Shown here: positions 44,050 through 52,427 of the stretch, in pieces | Position numbering within the stretch: position 1 is the first letter of the stretch | How the letters are laid out: each line of letters begins with the position of its first letter | NCBI GenBank assembly: GCA_035266845.1 | Contig: DATFMP010000079.1 | Span: 25,681 to 89,680 of the forward strand | Source: DATFMP01 sp035266845 | GTDB taxonomy: Bacteria > SAR324 > JACQKK01 | Direction of reading: 5' to 3' | Length of the DNA: 64,000 nucleotides | The notes under the pieces: model-generated | The model's input: the letters and a program-made list of their open reading frames with translations, nothing else | What the model was told of the DNA's origin: nothing | Databases searched by the model: none | Position numbers and translations under genes: made by a program

Positions 44050-45063
44050 ATGAGGATGCAAGTTTCCCGTCGCGATCTGTTCAAGCTCATCACCGTCAGC
44101 GTCTCGGGTGCGGCCTTGCTAAAGGCGACCGAACGCATGGCCGAAGCGCTTACCTCCCAAAACAACCCGCCCATCGTGCTGTGGCTCAATGACGGCGGGG
44201 ACGATGTGGGCCTGCTGCCGCTGCTAGGGCAACAAGTGCCGCGGTTCCTGGAATTGGTCACGCTGCAGTGGAACGTGCAGGCCATGGACGCCGTGCTGCC
44301 CGTGCGGCGCGCGCTGGATGCGCAGGATCTGGGCGGTGCGCCGGTGCTCGTGGTGGAGCAGATGCCGCCCCTGGAAGTGCTCAATGCCGGCCCGGATAGC
44401 CCGCTCGTCAAGCGACTGGGCACGGCCAAAGCGGCGATCCTGCTCGGGACGGACGCATGCTACGGAGGCTTTACGACCGACCCCGCGGCCGTGAAGCGCT
44501 TCGACCAGATTTGCCGGCAGCTCAAGACGCCGGTGATCCGACTGCCTGGAGTGCCGCCACCGCCGCACCATTTGGTGGGGACGCTGGCGCACCTGGACTA
44601 CTTCGGCTTCCCCACGCTCGACGCCTACGGGCGGCCCCTGCTCTACTATGGCGAGACGGTTTGCGTCACTTGCGAGCGGCGGGCGGATCTGGATGCGGGC
44701 CACTTCGCGCTCGCCTTCGGAGAGCCCGGGTGTCTGCTCAAGCTGGGCTGCAAGGGCCTGATCGCGCACAACACGTGCAGCACCGCGCGTTGGAATAATG
44801 GAGAGAATTGGTGCGTCGGTGCGGGCGGTCCCTGCACGGGCTGTTCGGAGCCGGGCTATCCCGATCACGGCGGCGTGGGGCTCTACGGCCGCCTCATCGG
44901 CGGGGCCGAGGGTGCGCGACCGCTGCTCTGGGGCTCCGTGGAGAATATCGGCTACGGCCTGCTCGGCTTGGCGGGTCTGGGGCTCGGCCTGCAGACCTTG
45001 CGGCGCTGGCTGCTCCCGGCGCTGGGCAGTGGCGAGACGCCGCGCCAGCGGGAGGACTCCTGA
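44050..45063 (+). CDS. NiFe-hydrogenase-like small subunit with altered Fe-S ligands
   Basis: 337 residues. Tat signal SRRDLFK (6-12) and a C-terminal membrane helix (299-323, NIGYGLLGLAGLGLGL) match membrane-bound hydrogenase small subunits. The proximal-cluster motif CxxC after WL is replaced by LNDGGDDVG (47-54). Cys137 (TDACYGG) is kept, while the PGCPP cysteine is Val168 (PGVPP). Distal ligands are Cys205, Cys208, Cys228 and Cys234, with Cys205 where the usual His stands. Medial ligands Cys243, Cys262 and Cys265 (PCTGCSEP) are intact. So it probably carries two clusters but not the proximal one. Start ATG 44050 or 44056. It is followed 1 base later by the large subunit. Confidence 0.88.
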   Translation: MRMQVSRRDLFKLITVSVSGAALLKATERMAEALTSQNNPPIVLWLNDGGDDVGLLPLLGQQVPRFLELVTLQWNVQAMDAVLPVRRALDAQDLGGAPVLVVEQMPPLEVLNAGPDSPLVKRLGTAKAAILLGTDACYGGFTTDPAAVKRFDQICRQLKTPVIRLPGVPPPPHHLVGTLAHLDYFGFPTLDAYGRPLLYYGETVCVTCERRADLDAGHFALAFGEPGCLLKLGCKGLIAHNTCSTARWNNGENWCVGAGGPCTGCSEPGYPDHGGVGLYGRLIGGAEGARPLLWGSVENIGYGLLGLAGLGLGLQTLRRWLLPALGSGETPRQREDS

Positions 45064-45064
45064 G

Positions 45065-46543
45065 ATGGCCGCCCCGCTGCAGCTCACACGCGTGGAAGGC
45101 GGTCTGAGCCTGGTGCAGGACGCGGATGGCCACATCCGCCTGCAAGATGGGCCCTTACGCGGTTTCGAGCGCCGCCTGGTCGGCCGCGGTCCGCTGGACG
45201 CCGTGTTCCTGACGCAGAAGATCTCTGCGGACACGGGCATCAGCCACGCGCTCGCAGCCGCCATTGCCTGGGAACACGCGGCGAACATCCCCGTGGCGGA
45301 GAACGGCCGCCAACTGCGCGAGTTCCTCCACGGCATGTCCCTCGTGCACGCCCATCTGCGGCACTTCTACCTCAACGAGCTGTCTGACTACCTGCCCTGG
45401 AGCACGCTGGCGGATTACCGTGGCGACGCTGAGGTGCTGCAGGATCTGCAGTCCGGGCTGGCAGACAAACCCAAGGGCGACTGGACCCGGCAGAGCTTCG
45501 AGCACCCCTTCAACGATGCGGAGCGCAACCGGCTTTGGGAACACCGTGCATTTGCCATGCGGCAACTGGGGTTGGTGCAGCGCATGTTGGCAATGCTGGG
45601 CGGCAAGTACCCCATGGCCATGTCCATCGTGCCGGGCGGGCTCAACGTGACCCTTACCGAGCAGACGCTGCTCAAGCTCCGGGGATACCTGGCGGAGGTG
45701 CGCCGCTTCCTGGAGGAGCAGGCGCTGGACGACGGGATGCTGCTGCTGCGCCGCTATCCGGCACTGAAGGCGCTGGGGCGCGGTGTGCCGGACTTCCTGT
45801 GCACGGGCTCGGGCGAGGACGAAGCCGCAGTGGAGGGCGCGCTGTTCCCTTCCGGGGTGCTGCTGGCGGACAAGCTGGAGCCCTTCGCGCCCGTGGCCAC
45901 CGAATCCATCCAGTACGCTTTCTACCGCATCCCGCCCCAGGGTGCGTCCAGTGGCATGGCCACCGTTCCGCAACCGGACAAGGCCGGGGCCTATAGCTGG
46001 ATCAAGGCGCCCCGCTACCAGGGCAAGCCTATGGAGACGGGGGCCTTCCCCCGCCTCGTGATCACCTACCTTTCGGGCGTGCGGATGGCGCGACCGGAGT
46101 TGGTGGACGAGCTGGAGAAGCAGCTTGGCGGGTCAATCCGGCAGGGCAATACGGTGGGAGGCCGGCTGGTGGCTCGGCTGGGCGAGCTGGCGGCAATCGT
46201 GGAGCGGGCCGAGACGCTGCTTGATCAGATCGACCCGGCACAGCCCACGGTTTCTCGCGACATCGATCCGTTCCACGCAACGGGCGAGGGACTGGCACTG
46301 CTGGAGTCGCCTGCGGGCTCGCTGCAGCACCGCATGATTTTGGAACGCGGGCGCATTGCCCACTACGATGTGATCTCGCCCAGCACCTGGAACGGTGCCC
46401 CGCTGGACGAGCAGAAGCAGGCGGGCAGTCTGGAAACCGCCCTGAACCGTTCCCCGCTCAATCTGGCCGATGCGGCGCAGCAGCGCACCGCCTCACGCAT
46501 TGTGCACTCCTTCGCCTTCAGCACCACCGATGCCGTTCAATAG
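45065..46543 (+). CDS. NiFe-hydrogenase-like large subunit lacking the NiFe-site cysteines
   Basis: 492 residues, shorter than group 1 hydrogenases (about 570-600). The fold is recognisable: LTRVEGGLSLVQDADGHIR (N-terminal RIEGH-like strand), SHALAAAIAWEHAANIP after motif L1, and ASRIVHSFAF at motif L2. Both CxxC pairs that bind Ni and Fe are gone: L1 reads QKISADTGISH (51-61) instead of QRICGVCxxxH, and L2 reads AFSTTDAVQ at the very end instead of DPCxxCxxH. No C-terminal maturation peptide is present. It cannot bind the canonical centre and is unlikely to be a hydrogenase. The frame is intact across both sites, so this is not decay by frameshift. Confidence 0.87.
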   Translation: MAAPLQLTRVEGGLSLVQDADGHIRLQDGPLRGFERRLVGRGPLDAVFLTQKISADTGISHALAAAIAWEHAANIPVAENGRQLREFLHGMSLVHAHLRHFYLNELSDYLPWSTLADYRGDAEVLQDLQSGLADKPKGDWTRQSFEHPFNDAERNRLWEHRAFAMRQLGLVQRMLAMLGGKYPMAMSIVPGGLNVTLTEQTLLKLRGYLAEVRRFLEEQALDDGMLLLRRYPALKALGRGVPDFLCTGSGEDEAAVEGALFPSGVLLADKLEPFAPVATESIQYAFYRIPPQGASSGMATVPQPDKAGAYSWIKAPRYQGKPMETGAFPRLVITYLSGVRMARPELVDELEKQLGGSIRQGNTVGGRLVARLGELAAIVERAETLLDQIDPAQPTVSRDIDPFHATGEGLALLESPAGSLQHRMILERGRIAHYDVISPSTWNGAPLDEQKQAGSLETALNRSPLNLADAAQQRTASRIVHSFAFSTTDAVQ

Positions 46544-47102
46544 AGCCGATTCGATTCGCATGCAGGTGCGCACCGCGCTTGAGCCGTTTGGCGACAGCGT
46601 GACGCGGGCGGCGCTGTGGGTTGCCTACGGCGCGCTGGCACTGCTGGTCGTGACGGGCGAGGCGATTCGCTGGGTGGACTACCGCGACACGCTCGTCTCC
46701 GCACCCATGCTGCGCGCGGTGCACGCGCTGGCGGGCTTCGCCCTCTGTGCCGCGCTGCTGATGCGCATCGGGGAAGCCCTGCTGCGCGCCGCGGAGGCGG
46801 TGGTGCGCGAGCGCCGGCTTCCCTGGCGGATGATGACGCGCCATGTGCGCGAGCGCCTCACAGCGCTGCACCTGCTGGACGCGGCGTGGTGGATCGTGGT
46901 GGGACTGCTGGTGCTCTCCGGCCTGGAGCGGTACACGCAACTGCGCCACGGTGTCAGCGTGCTGCCCGTCCTCTCGCCTGCCGCGTGGTGGGCGCTGCAC
47001 CGGCCGTTGCTGCCCTACCTGTATGCCATTCTACTGCTAAACGCGTTCATCCGGGGTAGAATGGCCATCAAAAGGGCGCTTTCCTACCTGTATACGCCCT
47101 GA
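46530..47102 (+). CDS. Hydrogenase-type cytochrome b membrane subunit (HupC/HyaC-like)
   Basis: 190 residues with four membrane helices: LWVAYGALALLVVTGEAIRW, AVHALAGFALCAALLMRI, LLDAAWWIVVGLLVLSGLER and LLPYLYAILLLNAFIRGRMA. Candidate heme-ligand histidines are in LRAVHALAGF, TALHLLDAAW and ALHRPLLPYLY. In real hydrogenases this subunit passes electrons from the small subunit to quinone. The start at 46530 overlaps the large-subunit stop by 14 bases; ATG 46560 is the alternative. It completes a small-large-cytochrome operon with no maturation genes. Confidence 0.8.
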   Translation: MPFNRADSIRMQVRTALEPFGDSVTRAALWVAYGALALLVVTGEAIRWVDYRDTLVSAPMLRAVHALAGFALCAALLMRIGEALLRAAEAVVRERRLPWRMMTRHVRERLTALHLLDAAWWIVVGLLVLSGLERYTQLRHGVSVLPVLSPAAWWALHRPLLPYLYAILLLNAFIRGRMAIKRALSYLYTP

Positions 47103-47184
47103 CATTGCCCGGCCACCGGGTACCTGATCACGGGTGCCCCCGCGGCCGCTTCGCGCTCCGCAGCCGCCCCATGAGGAGTGAGTC

Positions 47185-49032
47185 ATGCCTGACGTGAATT
47201 TCTACAAGTCCGATCTGCGGGAACTCGAATTCATGCTGTTCGATCAGTTTCGGCTGGCCGAGCTCTTCTCCACGGCGCCGTACAAGCACTTCTCCGAGGA
47301 GGATGCGCGCATGATCCTCAAGGAGGCGCACACCTTCGCGGCGGAAGTGATCGGGCCCACCATGCGCGCATCGGATCAGCGCGGCTGCGAGAAGACCCCG
47401 GACGGCGTGAAGGTGCCGCCCGAGTTCCACGACCTGTGGCGCCAGTACTACGAGAACGGCTGGAACACGTTGGAAATGCCCGAAGCCGAGGGCGGACAGG
47501 GTGCGCCGCGCCTGCTGGGCGTGGCCGTGGGCGAGATGATGACCGGCGCCAACACGGCCTTCGACATGTACCCGGGGCTCTCCAATGCCGCGGCGGCCGT
47601 GATCCGCGCGGTGGGCACCCCGGAGCAACGCGAGCTGTATCCGCCGAAGATCGAGAATGGCACCTGGGCCGGCACGATGGTGCTCACGGAGCCCCACGCC
47701 GGCTCCGACGTAGGCTTGAGTCTTACCAAGGCTGTGCCCAACGGGGACGGCAGCTACAAAATCACCGGGAACAAGATCTTCATCTCCGGGGGTGAGCAGG
47801 ACATCACGGAGAACATCATCCACTTGGCGCTGGCCCGCATCGAGGGCGCGCCCAAGGGCACGCGCGGGCTGTCCCTCTTCATCGTCCCCAAGATCCGCGT
47901 GAACCCGGACGGATCGCTGGGCGAGCCCAACGACGTGGTGTGCACGAACATCGAGCACAAGATGGGCATCAACGCGTCGGCCACCGCGGCGTTGTCCTTC
48001 GGCGAGAACGGCAACTGCATCGGCTACCTGGTGGGCGGCGAACCCAGGGAGGGTGTGGAGCCGGGCGAGGGTATGCGCAAGATGTTCCTCATGATGAACG
48101 CCGCCCGCGTGGCCGTGGGTGTGCAGGCGCTGGGCGTCGCTTCGACCGCGTACCTGAACGCGCTGGAGTATGCGCGCACGCGGTTGCAAGGGGCCCACAT
48201 CACCCAGGGCCGCGGGGACAAGGGCGCCGTGCCCATCATCCAGCACGCGGACGTGCGCCGCATGCTGCTGGAGATGAAGGCCATCGTGGAGGGCTGCCGC
48301 GCGCTGACCTTCTACACGGTGCGCCTGCTGGACCAATCGCGCGCCAGCAACGGCGACGAGCGCGCAGCGCTGGAGGAGTACTTCGGCCTGTTCATTCCCC
48401 TGGTCAAGGCGCACGTCACGGACATGGCCGTGCACGTGACGTCACTGGCGCTTCAGGTATATGGGGGCGCGGGCTACACGGCGGACTATCCCGCCGAGCA
48501 GTACTACCGAGATGCGCGCATCTTCCCCATCTATGAGGGCACCAACGGCATTCAGGCGCTGGACCTCGTGGGGCGCAAGCTGGGGCAGCAGCAGGGCGCG
48601 CTGGTGCAGCGCTTCGGTAAGGAGGTGCACGCCAGCGTGAAGGCGCTGCAGGCTCGCCAGGGCTTCGAGACCGAGGCGGGCATCCTGGGCGGCGCGCTGG
48701 ATAAGTTCAACGGCGTGCTGGGGCAATTCCTGCAGTGGGGCCTCAAAGGCGGCATGGAGCAGGTCGCACTGTCCGCCTCGCCCTTCCTGAACGCCATGTC
48801 GCACATCGCCATCGCCAAGCTGCTGCTGGAAGGCGCCGCGTTGGCCGAGGATGCGTTGGGCAAGACCGACGCAGACAGTCCGGATGGCCAGTTCTACCGA
48901 GGCAAGATCGCGGCCGCGCGCTACTACGTGCGCAACCTGCTGCCGCTCGCGGTGGCCCGCCTGGAAACGATCCAGGCCGGCGACAACTCCGCGCTGGAAA
49001 TTCCGGACGGCGGCTTCTCGCTGGCGTTCTAA
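47185..49032 (+). CDS. Acyl-CoA dehydrogenase, DmdC/AcdA-like large type
   Basis: 615 residues; the extended acyl-CoA dehydrogenase type with an extra C-terminal helical domain, as in 3-methylmercaptopropionyl-CoA dehydrogenases and related long enzymes. An N-terminal cap (FYKSDLRELEFMLFDQFRLA) typical of this group is followed by VLTEPHAGSDVGLSLTKA and YKITGNKIFISGGEQDITE. The catalytic Glu is in IFPIYEGTNGIQALDLVGRK. GAGGAG precedes ATG 47185. It follows the cytochrome b gene by 82 bases on the same strand; whether it shares the operon is open, but an FAD dehydrogenase beside a hydrogenase-derived electron carrier is notable. Substrate not predicted. Confidence 0.85.
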   Translation: MPDVNFYKSDLRELEFMLFDQFRLAELFSTAPYKHFSEEDARMILKEAHTFAAEVIGPTMRASDQRGCEKTPDGVKVPPEFHDLWRQYYENGWNTLEMPEAEGGQGAPRLLGVAVGEMMTGANTAFDMYPGLSNAAAAVIRAVGTPEQRELYPPKIENGTWAGTMVLTEPHAGSDVGLSLTKAVPNGDGSYKITGNKIFISGGEQDITENIIHLALARIEGAPKGTRGLSLFIVPKIRVNPDGSLGEPNDVVCTNIEHKMGINASATAALSFGENGNCIGYLVGGEPREGVEPGEGMRKMFLMMNAARVAVGVQALGVASTAYLNALEYARTRLQGAHITQGRGDKGAVPIIQHADVRRMLLEMKAIVEGCRALTFYTVRLLDQSRASNGDERAALEEYFGLFIPLVKAHVTDMAVHVTSLALQVYGGAGYTADYPAEQYYRDARIFPIYEGTNGIQALDLVGRKLGQQQGALVQRFGKEVHASVKALQARQGFETEAGILGGALDKFNGVLGQFLQWGLKGGMEQVALSASPFLNAMSHIAIAKLLLEGAALAEDALGKTDADSPDGQFYRGKIAAARYYVRNLLPLAVARLETIQAGDNSALEIPDGGFSLAF

Positions 49033-49080
49033 CTCCCCCGCAAGTCCCGCAGGCGCCCATCGCGGCGCCTGCTTCTCGCG

Positions 49081-49365
49081 CTAGCCGTCGTGGTGGGTGC
49101 GCTTGGGCAGGATCACGTCCACGCGTACGGAGATCTCGTTGATCAGGTTGTCCACGATCTCCGTGTCGATGGGTTCCTTGTCGATCTGGTGGCCGAAGCG
49201 CTCGGCCATGGGGTCCCACAGAAAGGTCAGCGCCTCCCCCTGAGCCTTGCCTTCCAGCCACACCAGCTTTGCGATGTGACCCTTGTGCTCGGGGCTGCTG
49301 AGCTCCTGCATGAGCCGCCGCGCCTCCCGGAAGGTCATGTCGGGATGGAAGGTGAAGGTCTTCAT
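49081..49365 (-). CDS. Small protein of unknown function after the molybdoenzyme gene
   Basis: 94 residues: MKTFTFHPDMTFREARRLMQ, WLEGKAQGEALTFLWDPMAE and a basic end, LPKRTHHDG. ATG 49365 has AGGGAAGC upstream. No known domain. It is the last gene of the molybdopterin-enzyme run (157 bases after the catalytic subunit) on the same strand, so an accessory role is possible, but nothing in the sequence proves it. Confidence 0.6.
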   Translation of the reverse strand: MKTFTFHPDMTFREARRLMQELSSPEHKGHIAKLVWLEGKAQGEALTFLWDPMAERFGHQIDKEPIDTEIVDNLINEISVRVDVILPKRTHHDG

Positions 49366-49522
49366 GGGCGAGCTTCCCTGGGCGGTGGCGATGGCGCGGG
49401 GAGGGCCTGGGCAGGCAAAGCCGATAGGCAACGCCGCGCCGCTGCCCATGCGCCGTGCAAGTTTCCGGCCCGTGCAGGGAGCCCCGGCGTTGCGGCGGGC
49501 AACCTGGCTCCTGCCATCCAGT

Positions 49523-52372
49523 CTACCGCTTCTTGCTGTAGAAGGCCTCATCCACCGGCCGCAGTGGCCGGATGAACCACAGCGGGCGGCGCAGCCCGTC
49601 GGGCCGCTCGGGGGGCCGCGTCATCGCGAGCCATTCCTTGTAGACCTCGAAGCTCTTGTTCGTGTCCACGAAGATGTCCCCGTAGCGCTCGCCCGCGGCG
49701 GGCTTCTCCACGCGGATGCGCTGGTGCCAGCAGTGCATGCCGCTGATGGGGTCCGGGTGCACGGCGTGTGTGATGTTCTGGTGCACGCCGCCATCGCGCC
49801 AGTAGATGCGCGCGGTATCGGGGTCGGCGCTGACGAAGGGCTGCACGCCGGCCGCCTGCCGCATGCGCCACTGGCCCGGAGCGGTCTCGTCGATCTGCAC
49901 CGTGTTGGTGGCCCAGCCGTTGCCGCCCTGGCCGTCCGGCAGCTTCCAGCGCCCGATGTGGTGTGAGCAGGCGATTACGCCCGGCTTGATGGACTCGGTG
50001 ACCCACACCTTGTCGATGAACCAGCCGATGTCCGTGACCAGCTTGGCCAGGTCGCCGGTGCGGAAGCCCATGCGCTGGGCGTCGTCGGCGTTCATCCAGA
50101 TCGGGTTCTTGTGCGCGATCTCCACCAGCCACTTGGCATTGCCCGAGCGGCTGTGGATGAGATTGGGTAGGCGGAACGTGGGCAGGAGCACGTACTCGTT
50201 GCGCGCCTTGTCCAGCGTCTCCAGGTGGATGTGGCTCTTCACGTAGCCGGGCACCGCGTACTCCGGCCAGCCCCACTCCTCCATGGTGGGCGAGTAGAAC
50301 TCCTGCTTGCGGGAGGGCGTGGGGAAGCCCGCGTAGGCCTGACCGTCCACCATCACGCCCAGGGCTTGATCGCCCTTGGTGATGCGGCCCGTGACCCCGT
50401 CCACCTCCGTGCCTTCCAGGGCCTTCGAACCCAGCGGGGCCTTGTGCTTCTCGTACACCGCCGGCTCCACCAGGAACGCCCCGTAGCGGCACATGTACTG
50501 GTAGGGCGTGAGGCCTTCGGCCTGCGCGGCTTCCGGCAGGCGTGGCGTGTGCTCGAAGATGTAGCGGTAGTACTCCTCCACCGTCACCTTCTCGCCGGGC
50601 CGGTACGGACTGATGAAGTGCTCGCGGATGCCCAGCGAGCCGTCGGGATCGATGCGCCAGGAGAGCTCGATCCAGAACTCGTCCTCCTCCCACACTTCGC
50701 CCGGGTTGGCCTCGTAGGTGAACTGCACGGGGCGCCCTTGCTCTTCCGCGAAACGTCGCAGCACCGGCTGGCGGAAGGCGATCCACACGCCCGCGTGGGT
50801 CTCGTAGCTGTTGATGTCGTGCCGCTCGGAGGCGTGGCCCATGGGCAGCACGTAGTCCGCGTAGTAGGCCGTCTCGTTCCAGGTGGGCGTGAGCGCGATG
50901 TGCTGCCCGACGTACTTTTCCTCGCGCAGCACCTCGATCCAGGAGAAGCCGTCGGGATAGGTCCACACCGGGTTGAACACCCGCGTGAAGTACGTATCGA
51001 TGCTGCCCCGGCCCTCCTTCAGCAGGTGCGGCAGGATCGGGCTCATCTCGAAGTGCGTCAGCGGGTATTCGGCCGGATAGCTCAGCTCATTCCAGAACGT
51101 CTGCGCGGGCGGATTGTCGAAGAAGCTCGGCTTGAACTTGTTCCAGGCGTTGGGCAGGGTGCCGCCCTTGGTGCCCACGGAGCCGGTGAGCACGCTGAGG
51201 AAGTGCAGGCAGCGCGCGATCTGCCAGCCGCCCAGATTGCCCGTGGAGGCCCCGCGCCAGTTGTGCGCGGCGAAGCGCGACCCAGCCTCCCCGATGCGCC
51301 GGGCCACGGTGCGCACCATCTCCGCGTCGATGCCCGCCTCGGCCGCGGCGAACTCCGGCGTGAACGCCGCGTAGTGCTCCTGCAGCTTGGCGATGAAGGT
51401 CTCGAACGTGCGGGGGGCGTCCGCATGATGGGCGGCCAGCCAGTCCTGCCAGTTAACCCAGTGCTCCAGGAACTCGCGGTTGTACAGCCCTTCGGCCAGG
51501 ATCACGCTGGCCATCGCCAGCAGCACCGCCGCCTCCGTGCCGGGGTAGGTGGGCATCCAGTACTTGGCCACGCTGGCGGTGTTGGACAGCCGCGGATCCA
51601 TCACGGCCAGCTCCGCGCCGGCCATCATGCCTTCCACGATGCGTTGGGCGTGGGGATTGAAGTAGTGGCCCGTTTCCAGGTGCGAGCTGAGCAGCAGGAT
51701 GAAGCGCGCGTGGCTGTAGTCCGGCGAGGGCCGGTCGATGCCCTGCCAGATGGCGTAGCCAAGGCGCGCGGCGGAGGAGCAGACGTTCGTGTGGCTGTTG
51801 TGTCCGTCCACGCCCCAGGCGCGCAGCACCCGGTCCATGTAGCCCTCGTGACCCGGCCGGCCCACGTGGTAGACCACCTCGTTGTTGCGCTTCTCCTGCA
51901 GCGCTTTGCGGATGCGCGCCGCGATGTCGTCCAGCACCTCGTCCCAGGAGACGCGCTCCCACTGGCCGGCGCCGCGAGGCCCCTTGCGCCGCAGGGGGTA
52001 CAGGATGCGCTCGGGGTCGCCGATCTGGTTGATCGTGGCTGGCCCCTTGGCGCAGTTCCGCCCCCGCGAGCCCGGGTGGTAGGGGTTGCCCTCGAAGCGC
52101 CGCACGCGCCCGCTGTCCTTGTCCACATAGGCGACCAGCCCGCAGGCGGACTCGCAATTGAAGCAGGTGGTGGGGACGAGGTGATAGCGCCGCTTCTCTC
52201 GGCGCGGCCAGGCCGTGGCCTCGTATTCCTCCCAATCCGCCCAGCGCTCCGGCGGGGGGAAGTTCTGCAGCGACGTCTCCGTGAGCCGCGGCAGAGCCTC
52301 GCCCGGCTGCTCGGGCAGCGTGGGGATCAGGCGCAGGGCTTCTGCAGTGCGTTCAATCCAGGACTTGGGCAT
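49523..52372 (-). CDS. Molybdopterin oxidoreductase catalytic subunit (SoeA/PsrA-like)
   Basis: 949-residue DMSO-reductase-superfamily enzyme. An N-terminal [4Fe-4S] site is formed by Cys70, Cys73, Cys77 and Cys107 (TTCFNCESACG and GRNCAKG). The probable molybdenum ligand is Cys198 in HTNVCSSAARLG, placing it with polysulfide/thiosulfate/sulfite-type enzymes rather than Ser- or Asp-ligated ones. Cofactor-binding segments include HNWRGASTGNLGGWQIARCL and ASERHDINSYETHAG. No Tat signal is present at the N-terminus, so it should face the cytoplasm, as in the sulfite-oxidising SoeABC complex. The partner Fe-S/membrane subunit is upstream in the same operon. Sulfite oxidation is the leading guess; other sulfur or arsenic substrates are not excluded. 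Confidence 0.83.
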   Translation of the reverse strand: MPKSWIERTAEALRLIPTLPEQPGEALPRLTETSLQNFPPPERWADWEEYEATAWPRREKRRYHLVPTTCFNCESACGLVAYVDKDSGRVRRFEGNPYHPGSRGRNCAKGPATINQIGDPERILYPLRRKGPRGAGQWERVSWDEVLDDIAARIRKALQEKRNNEVVYHVGRPGHEGYMDRVLRAWGVDGHNSHTNVCSSAARLGYAIWQGIDRPSPDYSHARFILLLSSHLETGHYFNPHAQRIVEGMMAGAELAVMDPRLSNTASVAKYWMPTYPGTEAAVLLAMASVILAEGLYNREFLEHWVNWQDWLAAHHADAPRTFETFIAKLQEHYAAFTPEFAAAEAGIDAEMVRTVARRIGEAGSRFAAHNWRGASTGNLGGWQIARCLHFLSVLTGSVGTKGGTLPNAWNKFKPSFFDNPPAQTFWNELSYPAEYPLTHFEMSPILPHLLKEGRGSIDTYFTRVFNPVWTYPDGFSWIEVLREEKYVGQHIALTPTWNETAYYADYVLPMGHASERHDINSYETHAGVWIAFRQPVLRRFAEEQGRPVQFTYEANPGEVWEEDEFWIELSWRIDPDGSLGIREHFISPYRPGEKVTVEEYYRYIFEHTPRLPEAAQAEGLTPYQYMCRYGAFLVEPAVYEKHKAPLGSKALEGTEVDGVTGRITKGDQALGVMVDGQAYAGFPTPSRKQEFYSPTMEEWGWPEYAVPGYVKSHIHLETLDKARNEYVLLPTFRLPNLIHSRSGNAKWLVEIAHKNPIWMNADDAQRMGFRTGDLAKLVTDIGWFIDKVWVTESIKPGVIACSHHIGRWKLPDGQGGNGWATNTVQIDETAPGQWRMRQAAGVQPFVSADPDTARIYWRDGGVHQNITHAVHPDPISGMHCWHQRIRVEKPAAGERYGDIFVDTNKSFEVYKEWLAMTRPPERPDGLRRPLWFIRPLRPVDEAFYSKKR

Positions 52373-52427
52373 GGGGCATCCGATGTCATGTCAGGGGCCG
52401 GCTTTGGGGCCGGCATCGGCGTGGCGG

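Noticed and set aside
43820..44053. 77-residue plus-strand frame before the hydrogenase-like genes
   Set aside because: No Shine-Dalgarno, Cys/Arg/Trp-rich, and it runs through the AT-rich regulatory region and the inverted repeat.
45215..46543. Loss of the CxxC motifs as a frameshift or pseudogene
   Set aside because: The frame is continuous for 492 codons, flanking conserved residues stay aligned on both sides of each motif, and alternative frames at 45215-45247 do not restore RxCGxC. Decay is therefore not the simplest reading.
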